Positions 1 through 5,459 of a stretch of DNA of 6,372 nucleotides are shown one piece after another. Both the position numbers and the translations under genes were made by a program. Location: assembly GCA_030839005.1 (NCBI GenBank), contig JAUZEM010000258.1, forward strand, positions 1 to 6,372, given 5' to 3'. Each line of letters begins with the position of its first letter. Positions within the stretch are counted from its first letter, which is position 1. This stretch comes from Actinomycetota bacterium. Lineage in GTDB: Bacteria > Actinomycetota > Acidimicrobiia > IMCC26256 > PALSA-610. The notes below the pieces were generated by a model. That model worked only from the letters and a program-made list of their open reading frames with translations, searched no databases and was not told the origin of the DNA.

Positions 1-1
1 G

Positions 2-772
2 GCCGACCATCGCATCGCGGCCTGGAAGATCTACACCCATGCGCCCGGGCGCGGCTGGTATCTCGATGACCATGACGGTGCCGCGCCGCAAGTCGGTAAC
101 GCGTTCCTCGAGAAGGTGAAGTCGATCGGCCCGCGGATCGTATGCGTGCACAAGGGCTTCGGCGGTGGGAGCGCGTTCGCGTCTCCCGTCGACATCGGTC
201 CCGCCGCGAGGGCCCACCCCGAGATCGCGTTCGTCGTGTACCACTCGGGTTACGAGGCCGGGAACCGTGAGGGTCCGTACGTTGCCGACGGGCGCGGTGT
301 CGACCGGCTCGTCCGCTCGCTCGCCGACGCCGGGGTGGGCCCCGGCCGCAACGTCTACGCCGAGTTGGGTTCGACCTGGTTCAACGTGATGCGCGATCCC
401 GATCAGGCTGCGCACACGCTCGGCGTGCTTCTCCGCGCGGTCGGGCCCGGCAATGTGCTCTGGGGTACGGACTCGATTTGGTACGGCTCCCCCCAGGTCC
501 AGATCGACGCGTTTCGCGCGTTCGAGATCACCCCCGAATACCAAGAGACCCATGGCTACCCCGCGCTCACTCCGGAACTGAAGCGCAAGATCCTCGGTCC
601 CAACGCCGCGCGCCTCTACGGTGTCACGCCGCCCGTGAACGACTGTCGATTCAGCCCGAGCGACCTTCAAAAAGCCCGCGAAGCGCTGCCGTCCCGACCG
701 GCCTCATATGGACCTCGCACCGTCGAAGCCGTACGCGTCCTCGCACGCGAACACGGCTGGATCGGCTTCTAA
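2..772 (+). CDS. Amidohydrolase family protein (amidohydrolase-2 type), 3' part
   Basis: The frame is open from the first complete codon at position 2 to TAA at 770-772 (256 residues), so the gene begins upstream of the window and the GTG at 116 is only an internal codon. The sequence resembles metal-dependent TIM-barrel hydrolases of the amidohydrolase-2 superfamily (relatives include ACMSD-type decarboxylases). Seen here are WKIYTH near the fragment start, VCVHKGF (His about 50), VVYHSGYEAG (His about 81) and, late in the barrel, LWGTDS, whose Asp (about 157) is the usual last metal or catalytic residue. The N-terminal HxH metal pair would lie outside the window. A C-terminal extension of about 50 residues follows the barrel and ends in GWIGF. 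The stop overlaps the stop of the convergent dioxygenase gene. Substrate is unknown; hydrolysis or decarboxylation of a cyclic or aromatic compound is a family-level guess. Confidence 0.85.
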   Translation, partial: ADHRIAAWKIYTHAPGRGWYLDDHDGAAPQVGNAFLEKVKSIGPRIVCVHKGFGGGSAFASPVDIGPAARAHPEIAFVVYHSGYEAGNREGPYVADGRGVDRLVRSLADAGVGPGRNVYAELGSTWFNVMRDPDQAAHTLGVLLRAVGPGNVLWGTDSIWYGSPQVQIDAFRAFEITPEYQETHGYPALTPELKRKILGPNAARLYGVTPPVNDCRFSPSDLQKAREALPSRPASYGPRTVEAVRVLAREHGWIGF

Positions 773-1626
773 CTCCTCCGCGACACCGGGACAGTGAGCG
801 CAATCGCGTAGCCCTTCTCGACGCTGCCGGTGACCGCGGCGAGCTCGTGCACGCCGCCGTCATCGGCGAAGACGCTGTCGGTTTCGAGTGATGTCCGGCC
901 GAGGTTCGGGATGCTCTGCTCGTATCCCGCGGATGCGAACACCGCGTTGCACGCGTCTGCGGGTAGCGCGATCTGTGACGTCGCGATCTGCTCGCCTCCG
1001 CTGGTGGCGTCGTCGAGGCTCGCGTACACCTCGAAATGGATATGCGGCCACCGCCCCGAATAGCAGCCCGGAAAAATACTCACGAACGTGACCACGCCGG
1101 TAGCGTCCGATTCCTGTACGCCGCGCAAATAATTCTCCCCGGCGACGCCTTCGGAATAGAGCGAGTACCTGCCCTCACGGTCGCAATGCCATAGGTGCAC
1201 CGCGGCGCCGGAAAGCGGCGTGCAACCGTTGCCGGCGCCGAGCAACGTGAGCCGGACCGTCGCCGGCGCTCCCTTTGCGATCCCCGCCGCCGAGCCGAAG
1301 CTCGATCTGATGTCCCTTCGGACGATGCCGCTTTCGGACAACGCGTTAGGCCCGTTGGACCCGTTCCCAGGGAACGGCCCGGCTGTTTCCTCCGGGATCG
1401 GCGAGCAACTCGCTTCGGTCGCCGTCGTGTCGGTGACGGTCCCTGACGAGCTCGAGCCCGATGTGTCCGCCGCGCCTGCGGTACTCACCGTCCCGCTCGA
1501 CGCGGTTTGCTTCGACGACGTGCAGCCGGCGAGCGTGACGACTCCGGCGCCGGCGAGCAGTTTGAGCAGGTTCCGCCGGTGCATCAGGGGCGACCGATCG
1601 AAGAAGAGCCCGCGGTCGTGTTCCAT
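769..1626 (-). CDS. Exported intradiol ring-cleavage dioxygenase, predicted Tat lipoprotein
   Basis: This 285-residue protein belongs to the intradiol dioxygenase family (protocatechuate 3,4-dioxygenase beta-like), non-haem Fe(III) enzymes that open catechol-type rings between the two hydroxyls. The N-terminus has a twin-arginine signal (HRRNLLK, residues 16-22), a hydrophobic stretch and the lipobox LAGC with Cys35, then a Ser/Thr/Gly-rich linker to about residue 75, so the enzyme should be tethered outside the membrane. The catalytic domain starts at ETAGPFPG (80-87). All expected iron ligands are visible: Tyr154 in GRYSLYS, then Tyr189, His195 and His197 in PGCYSGRWPHIHFEV, which also holds the conserved Arg192. 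I chose ATG at 1624-1626, not the in-frame starts at 1731 or 1584, because MEHDRGLFFD before the twin Arg resembles the family N-terminus and a -10-like box fits a leaderless transcript. The substrate cannot be read from the sequence. Confidence 0.9.
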   Translation of the reverse strand: MEHDRGLFFDRSPLMHRRNLLKLLAGAGVVTLAGCTSSKQTASSGTVSTAGAADTSGSSSSGTVTDTTATEASCSPIPEETAGPFPGNGSNGPNALSESGIVRRDIRSSFGSAAGIAKGAPATVRLTLLGAGNGCTPLSGAAVHLWHCDREGRYSLYSEGVAGENYLRGVQESDATGVVTFVSIFPGCYSGRWPHIHFEVYASLDDATSGGEQIATSQIALPADACNAVFASAGYEQSIPNLGRTSLETDSVFADDGGVHELAAVTGSVEKGYAIALTVPVSRRS

Positions 1627-1633
1627 CGCATAA

Positions 1634-1639
1634 ACGATA
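1634..1639 (-). promoter_or_regulatory. Putative -10 box of the dioxygenase gene (leaderless)
   Basis: On the minus strand TATCGT matches the actinobacterial TANNNT pattern. Seven bases separate it from the A of the chosen ATG (1626), so transcription would begin at or next to the start codon. No Shine-Dalgarno sequence precedes that ATG, as expected for a leaderless mRNA. No convincing -35 box is seen. Confidence 0.4.
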
Positions 1640-1696
1640 TGGCCCGTCTTGCTTCCCGGCCTGCCTGCGACAACTCTGGGCTCGACCGAACCGCGT

Positions 1697-1702
1697 AGGA
1701 GG
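1697..1702 (+). promoter_or_regulatory. Ribosome-binding site of the FAD oxidoreductase gene
   Basis: AGGAGG, a perfect Shine-Dalgarno core, lies four bases before ATG 1707 and fixes that start. The 80-bp region 1627-1706 between the two divergent genes must hold both promoters. No clear -35/-10 pair is visible for the plus direction. Confidence 0.85.
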
Positions 1703-1706
1703 ATCC

Positions 1707-2915
1707 ATGGCCGAGGACCAGTACGACGCAATCGTGGTGGGTGCGCGGTGTGCGGGCTCGCCCACGGCGATGCTTCTCGCCCGCAAGGGTCACAAAGTCC
1801 TCGTCGTCGACCGCGCCACCTTCCCGAGCGACACGCTCTCGACGCACGTCCTTCATCCGCCGGGGGTCGCAGGATTGAAGAGATGGGGCCTCCTCGATCG
1901 GCTGACGGCGACGGGATGTCCTCCGATCGACACGTACACCTTCGACTTCGGCCCGTTCACAATTTCGGGCGCCCCCGGCACCGAGGAGTCCCCGGTCGCG
2001 TATTGCCCTCGGCGGACCGTGCTCGACAAGCTGCTCGTCGACGCCGCTGCGGAGGCCGGGGCCGAGGTCCGCGAAGGGTTCACGGTCGAGGAGGCCGTCG
2101 TCGAGGATGGTCGTGTCATCGGTGTTCGAGGCCACAGCAAGGATGGTGGGTCCGTCACCGAACGCGCCCGGGTGGTTGTCGGAGCCGACGGCCGGTACTC
2201 ACGCGTCGCACAAGCAGTCGATCCGGAGCCGTACAACGAGAAGCCTCAGATTCTCTGCGGCTATTACTCCTACTGGAGCAACCTGCCCGTCGAGGGCAAG
2301 TTCGAGGTATACATACGACCGGGACGTGGATGGGCGGCGGCGCCCACGCACGACGGCCTGACGCTCGTGGTCGCCGGTTGGCCGTTTGCAGAGTTCGAGG
2401 CCAACAAGAACGATGTCGAAGGGAACTACCTGAAGATGTTCGACCTGGCTCCCGAGTTCGCCGACCGAATGCGCGGCGCCAAACGGGAAGCGCGCTTTGC
2501 GGGGACGGCGGTCGAGAACTACTTCCGTAAGCCCTTCGGTCCCGGCTGGGCGTTGGTCGGCGACGCCGGCTACAACAAGGACTTCATCACCGCGCAGGGG
2601 ATCAGCGACGCGTTCCGGGACGCCGAGCTGTGTGCCGGGGCGTTGGACGAATCGTTCTCGGGCGCGCGTTCGTTCGATGTCGCGATGGGCGAGTACCAAT
2701 CAACGCGCGACGCGCACGTCTTGGCGATGTTCGAGTTCACGTGCCAGCTCGCGACGCTCGAGCCGCCGCCGCCCGAGCTGCAACAGGTGCTGGGTGCCGT
2801 GCACGGCAATCAGGATGCGATGGACGGGTTTGCGCGCGTCAACGCCGGAGTGACCTCACCCGCCGAGTTCTTCTCCGAAGAGAACGTGGGACGCATCTTC
2901 GCCGCGTCCCGATGA
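1707..2915 (+). CDS. FAD-dependent oxidoreductase / class A flavin monooxygenase-like
   Basis: This 402-residue protein has the layout of single-component FAD monooxygenases (PHBH-like) and geranylgeranyl-reductase-like flavoproteins. An N-terminal Rossmann motif VVGARCAGS (residues 10-18) is followed by VLVVDR (31-36), whose acidic residue normally binds the FAD ribose. PRRTVLD (101-107) matches the conserved FAD-contacting Arg region. VVGADGR (157-163) is the DG motif, and ALVGDAGYNKDFITAQGIS (282-300) carries the GD motif that contacts FAD. In the first motif the second Gly of GxGxxG is Arg, a variant I recognise from this actinobacterial subfamily. The protein has no signal peptide and should be cytoplasmic, probably oxidising or reducing a hydrophobic or aromatic substrate with NAD(P)H; the substrate is unknown. 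It is divergent from the dioxygenase and ends 12 bp from the convergent coiled-coil gene, with no terminator visible between them. Confidence 0.9.
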   Translation: MAEDQYDAIVVGARCAGSPTAMLLARKGHKVLVVDRATFPSDTLSTHVLHPPGVAGLKRWGLLDRLTATGCPPIDTYTFDFGPFTISGAPGTEESPVAYCPRRTVLDKLLVDAAAEAGAEVREGFTVEEAVVEDGRVIGVRGHSKDGGSVTERARVVVGADGRYSRVAQAVDPEPYNEKPQILCGYYSYWSNLPVEGKFEVYIRPGRGWAAAPTHDGLTLVVAGWPFAEFEANKNDVEGNYLKMFDLAPEFADRMRGAKREARFAGTAVENYFRKPFGPGWALVGDAGYNKDFITAQGISDAFRDAELCAGALDESFSGARSFDVAMGEYQSTRDAHVLAMFEFTCQLATLEPPPPELQQVLGAVHGNQDAMDGFARVNAGVTSPAEFFSEENVGRIFAASR

Positions 2916-2927
2916 GCGCGCGAGCAG

Positions 2928-3605
2928 CTACCCGCGTGCCCAGCGCCGGTTGACGTCGACGTCGCCCGACGGGGGCGGCGCCGGGCGCAGGTCTCGGGCG
3001 CAGAACCGGGGCGGGAGCAGATAGCCGTCTTGGCGGCGTCGCAGCCGGTACGACGGCTGGGTGGCATCGCCGAGGACCTCGGCGATCTCGACACCGTCGA
3101 TCCATTGGTCCCCGAACCGACAGCACACTGCGGACCCGATGTCGAAGGTGATCGCCGGCGATGCATCGACCTGCTCCTCTCCGCCGCCGATCGCGTGCGT
3201 TTCGTCACGCGGGGTGGCGAACACCGTCCCACCAAGAACCCGGGGACGCGTCGGGTCAGGCGCCGCGAGCTGCCGGCCAAGTCGGCCGATCGCTTCGGCG
3301 AGTGCGGGACGTTCGAGACGGTCAGCTTCGACTCGTTCTGCCAGCCGGGCGTACATCGACGCGACGTGCTCGAGCGCGGCCGAGACGTCAGCCGCCTGTG
3401 CCGCGAGCGCTTCGTGCCGCGCGCGGGCGGTGGCCTCGGCCGTCGCCTCCAACCGCCGCGCGCGTTCGACCTCGCCGCTCACCGTCGCCTTCAGCGCCGC
3501 GATGGTCTTGACCAGCACGGCCGTTTCTCCGGCATTCGCGTCCAGCCGCTTCAATGCAGCACGGAGCAGCTGTTCCGTTTCTTGGCGACTACGTCGACCG
3601 AACAC
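2928..3605 (-). CDS. Coiled-coil protein with small conserved C-terminal domain, function unknown
   Basis: The product has 225 residues. Residues about 5-115 are rich in Ala, Arg, Glu and Leu with no helix breakers, consistent with a long amphipathic helix or coiled coil (for example LEATAEATARARHEALAAQ). A flexible Pro/Gly-rich stretch (116-150) leads to a compact C-terminal domain (about 152-206) with alternating hydrophobics and the pattern FDIGSAVCCRFGDQWIDGVE, then YRLRRRQDGYLLPPRF and DLR. I recall similar C-terminal segments in uncharacterised actinobacterial proteins but know no function. There is no signal peptide or membrane segment. The open frame reaches back to 3764 into the pilin gene, but GTG 3605 is preferred because GAGG lies eight bases upstream and the frame before it does not look like protein. 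It lies 107 bp downstream of the pilin gene on the same strand, so co-transcription is possible. A structural or scaffold role is a guess. Confidence 0.75.
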   Translation of the reverse strand: MFGRRSRQETEQLLRAALKRLDANAGETAVLVKTIAALKATVSGEVERARRLEATAEATARARHEALAAQAADVSAALEHVASMYARLAERVEADRLERPALAEAIGRLGRQLAAPDPTRPRVLGGTVFATPRDETHAIGGGEEQVDASPAITFDIGSAVCCRFGDQWIDGVEIAEVLGDATQPSYRLRRRQDGYLLPPRFCARDLRPAPPPSGDVDVNRRWARG

Positions 3606-3613
3606 CCAAGGCA

Positions 3614-3617
3614 CCTC
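3614..3617 (-). promoter_or_regulatory. Shine-Dalgarno site for the coiled-coil gene
   Basis: On the minus strand GAGG stands eight bases before GTG 3603-3605. It overlaps another in-frame GTG (3612-3614), which has no ribosome-binding site of its own at good spacing, so it favours the downstream start. Confidence 0.5.
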
Positions 3618-3712
3618 AGACTCACCGACCCGATAGCACGGTAACCGCCGTCCCCGGTCGCGTACAGTCGTCGGTACGACCCCCGGTGGAAGCTGTCGAT
3701 CGCCTGCCGGCC

Positions 3713-4183
3713 CTACCAGCTTGCACCGAGCCCGGCGAAGTTCGCTTCGGTTGCCGCGGGACATGCGACCTTGCCGTAGTAGACACCGGAACTGGGACCG
3801 AGCGCGATGTCGGCCAGCGAGAAGGTCGTGCCCGACTTCGATACCTCCGAGACGCAGAACATGTCCTTGGTGCCGATGCTCGAGTCGCCGACCACGAGGG
3901 TGAGCTTGCCGCCCCAGTCGAGCGACGGTTCCAAGACCTTCATGTTGGCGGTGCTGCCGTCATATGTCGACGAATCGGTATAGGTGACCTTCTCGTTCGT
4001 GAGGGCGTTGCGGAGCTCGGACTGCACTGCGCGGTCCTGTGCGCGCTTGCGTGCGCCCAGGAACGTGGGAATGGCGATGGCTATCAAAATGGCAATGATG
4101 AGTACGACAACCATCAACTCGATAAGGGTGAAACCTTGCTGCACGTCTCGTCGACGCCGAGCAAGGAGATGGAAAGATTTCAC
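3713..4183 (-). CDS. Type IV prepilin (class III, N-methylation motif) or pseudopilin
   Basis: This 156-residue precursor has a short basic leader (MKSFHLLARRRRDVQQG) that prepilin peptidase should cut after Gly17. The mature protein begins FTLIELMVVVLIIAILIAIA, with Glu at mature position 5 and Pro at 22, both diagnostic of type IV pilins and type II secretion pseudopilins. A charged helix follows (FLGARKRAQDRAVQSELRNA), then a small globular domain with two Cys (110 and 141) that may form a disulfide, ending near the C-terminus as in many major pilins. GTG 4183 is chosen over ATG 4252 because AAAGGGG sits eight bases upstream and it gives a leader of normal length. No pilus assembly ATPase, platform protein or peptidase gene is in the window, so assembly depends on genes elsewhere. 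Pilin and pseudopilin cannot be separated from sequence alone. Confidence 0.93.
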   Translation of the reverse strand: MKSFHLLARRRRDVQQGFTLIELMVVVLIIAILIAIAIPTFLGARKRAQDRAVQSELRNALTNEKVTYTDSSTYDGSTANMKVLEPSLDWGGKLTLVVGDSSIGTKDMFCVSEVSKSGTTFSLADIALGPSSGVYYGKVACPAATEANFAGLGASW

Positions 4184-4191
4184 TGGGTATG

Positions 4192-4198
4192 CCCCTTT
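4192..4198 (-). promoter_or_regulatory. Shine-Dalgarno site of the pilin gene, possibly sequestered
   Basis: AAAGGGG lies eight bases before the pilin GTG and decides that start. The same bases can pair in two mutually exclusive small hairpins: a CCC-GAAA-GGG stem (4202-4193, GNRA tetraloop) and a GGG-CATA-CCC stem (4194-4185). Either one would cover the site. Confidence 0.7.
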
Positions 4199-4244
4199 CG
4201 GGCGCCGGGGACGTGTGCTTGATTCCTGCGCCAAAGGTGCGTCG

Positions 4245-4271
4245 GCCCTCAACGCTCCCGCCTTGAACGCT
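4245..4271. repeat. Short imperfect direct repeat in the pilin leader
   Basis: Two 12-base copies (GCCCTCAACGCT at 4245-4256 and GCCTTGAACGCT at 4260-4271) differ at two positions and start 15 bases apart. They lie in the presumed untranslated leader of the pilin gene. They could be regulator half-sites or chance; nothing else supports a function. Confidence 0.35.
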
Positions 4272-4371
4272 TCGCCGGGAGATGCGACGCAGCAACCGGC
4301 GCGGCCGACATCGAAGTCGAGATTGCCCGCATTTGTCTGGGCACGCCGGAACGCAGGAGCGGCCGCGCAAT

Positions 4372-4377
4372 TAGAGT
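4372..4377 (+). promoter_or_regulatory. Putative -10 box of the SH3 membrane protein gene
   Basis: TAGAGT matches TANNNT and ends eight bases before ATG 4386, which has no clear Shine-Dalgarno site, so a leaderless transcript is plausible. On the other strand the overlapping TCTAAT (4375-4370) could serve as a -10 box for the pilin gene and would give it a leader of roughly 180 bases. Both are pattern matches without a good -35 box. Confidence 0.35.
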
Positions 4378-4385
4378 CGTCGCGG

Positions 4386-5120
4386 ATGAGTTCGAACGCG
4401 GGCGGCTCACGTGCCGGCGACGGCGCGAGCCAAGCCTCGGCCGACGTGCGTCTCTCGCCCGACGCCGGAATACAGGCGTTTTCCGAGCCCTACCCTGGTA
4501 TGCAGCGGGACGGGACCATGCGCCGTACGTATATCCCCGGCCGGGCGGTCGTTCACGTCTCAGCGGTAAAGGGCGACTGGGCGCAGGTGAGTGTCGATGG
4601 AGACATCGTCGGCTGGGTCGATGGTCGACAACTCCTGCCTCCGGTCTCGGGATCGATGGCCACGCCTGCCCGCGAGAGCCCCGTGCCGTCGCGCCTGTCA
4701 CCGGACAGGAAGACGGTGCCGGTCGACGTGCTCGTCGGGGTGCTCGCGGGGCTGGGCGTTCTGGTCGGCGCGCTGATCGACTGGACACGGATCGTCGCTC
4801 TGAACTCGTTCAGGATCCCGGCGGCATTTCTGTTCGATCCGAAGACGACGTCACGGGACCCGCGTCTCGGCTACGTCCTGTTGGCGATCGGGCTGCTCGG
4901 TGTATGCGTTGCCTTCTTGCCTCGCGCACGGGGATGGCGTGTTGTGCTCGGTTTGCTGGCCCTCCTCGTGGGAGCGCTGTATTGCGCGCAAGTTGCGAGC
5001 CTGCTCTCCGATGGTGGCGCAAGGGTGTCCTTCACCGACTTCGTCGGCCCCGGACCCTGGTTGACGGGCATCGCCGGATTCGTCCTCGCAATCAGTCCGC
5101 TGCTGGGATCCACCGTCTGA
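4386..5120 (+). CDS. SH3-like domain plus four-helix membrane protein, function unknown
   Basis: This product of 244 residues (from ATG 4386) begins with a polar segment. It is followed by a probable bacterial SH3-like domain at about 43-85 (GTMRRTYIPGRAVVHVSA, GDWAQVSVDG, then GWVDGRQLLPP, a typical SH3b ending). A Ser/Pro/Arg linker leads to four hydrophobic segments at about 113-132, 161-178, 184-204 and 224-241, the last after GPGPW. Many actinobacterial small membrane proteins of unknown role share this four-helix shape and the final GxGxW-helix. The start is uncertain: the frame is open further upstream, with GTG 4215 and TTG 4263 and 4323 as alternatives, and the extra residues have fairly GC-rich third positions. 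ATG 4386 is preferred because of the -10 box just before it and because the upstream region must serve the pilin gene. The gene is divergent from the pilin. Enzymatic activity is not suggested; a sensory or wall-associated role is a guess. Confidence 0.8.
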   Translation: MSSNAGGSRAGDGASQASADVRLSPDAGIQAFSEPYPGMQRDGTMRRTYIPGRAVVHVSAVKGDWAQVSVDGDIVGWVDGRQLLPPVSGSMATPARESPVPSRLSPDRKTVPVDVLVGVLAGLGVLVGALIDWTRIVALNSFRIPAAFLFDPKTTSRDPRLGYVLLAIGLLGVCVAFLPRARGWRVVLGLLALLVGALYCAQVASLLSDGGARVSFTDFVGPGPWLTGIAGFVLAISPLLGSTV

Positions 5121-5164
5121 CCGAATGTCGTCGTTCTCCGGCGAGCGGAGCGTGGAGTCGACGC

Positions 5165-5202
5165 AAAAATAGAAATAGAGCGCGAGGTCCGTACCTGCGC
5201 TC
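5165..5202 (-). terminator. Rho-independent terminator for the minus-strand stress-protein transcript
   Basis: Read on the minus strand, GAGCGCAGGT pairs with ACCT-GCGCTC around the loop ACGG, giving a ten-pair stem with one bulged C (5202-5178). It is followed at once by the U-rich tail TATTTCTATTTTT (5177-5165). No T-run follows the stem on the plus strand, so it acts on transcripts from the right, ending the universal stress protein and small basic protein mRNA. The rest of 5121-5276 shows no gene. Confidence 0.82.
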
Positions 5203-5217
5203 GTGCATCCGTCGACT

Positions 5218-5240
5218 GTTCTCCGTCGCCCGTTCTCCGT
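5218..5240. repeat. Nine-base direct repeat, period 14
   Basis: GTTCTCCGT occurs perfectly at 5218-5226 and 5232-5240. It lies between the small basic gene and its terminator, not in a promoter position for any called gene, so I attach no function to it. Confidence 0.3.
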
Positions 5241-5276
5241 TGCGACGTCTCACCGACTGCGGTTACGGCAATGCGA

Positions 5277-5390
5277 CTACTTCTGGTTCTTGTTGGACTT
5301 GCGGGCCTTGCGCCTTTGCTTCTTCCCGGGAGGTCCGCCAGGACTTCCCGAGGGCGTGCTGGCATCGCCGGGCTTTTTCTGTTTCCCCAT
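5277..5390 (-). CDS. Small Lys/Arg-rich protein (37 residues), unknown function
   Basis: An ATG at 5388-5390 opens a 37-residue frame ending in TAG (5277-5279). The product begins MGKQKKPGD, has a Ser/Pro/Gly-rich middle (about residues 10-22) and ends in a very basic tail, KKQRRKARKSNKNQK, with 13 Lys or Arg overall. About three quarters of its third codon positions are G or C. It sits 69 bases after the universal stress protein stop on the same strand and 74 bases before a strong terminator, so it should be transcribed. Against it, the ribosome-binding site is weak (GGGG only two bases before ATG) and a short frame can arise by chance. It is in the same frame as the stress protein, with only that gene's TGA in between. 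A nucleic-acid or ribosome-binding role would suit the charge but is speculative. Confidence 0.5.
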   Translation of the reverse strand: MGKQKKPGDASTPSGSPGGPPGKKQRRKARKSNKNQK

Positions 5391-5459
5391 GGCCCCACAG
5401 TAGGCGAGCCCGCTCGTCCTCGGGTGTGGCGACCTCCCGGGCGCGCCGATCGTCGGCGT

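Noticed and set aside
10..18. GARCAG in the FAD protein (residues 12-17) as a broken nucleotide-binding motif.
   Set aside because: The Arg in place of the second Gly is a variant I know from this flavoprotein subfamily, and the DG and GD motifs are intact, so the gene is not considered inactive. The coordinates given for this item are residue numbers within the protein encoded at 1707-2915.
3667..3680. GTCGT-CGGT-ACGAC inverted repeat between the pilin and coiled-coil genes.
   Set aside because: A five-pair stem without a U-run is expected often by chance in this base composition; not called as a terminator or operator.
3984..4385. Plus-strand extension of the SH3 frame across the pilin gene.
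   Set aside because: The part from 3984 to 4183 lies antisense to a well-supported prepilin and reads as low-complexity Arg/Ser/Met. The part from 4215 to 4385 remains possible as an alternative N-terminus but lies in the pilin control region.
5136..5150. CTCCG-GCGAG-CGGAG hairpin 15 bases after the SH3 gene stop.
   Set aside because: The stem has only five pairs and no following T-run, so it is not a convincing terminator.
5327..5378. A ten-pair stem (5327-5336 with 5341-5350) and a later TTTTT on the plus strand, resembling a terminator for the SH3 gene.
   Set aside because: The T-run is 23 bases from the stem, the location is over 200 bases past the SH3 stop, and the sequence is explained by Gly/Pro and Lys codons of the small minus-strand gene.
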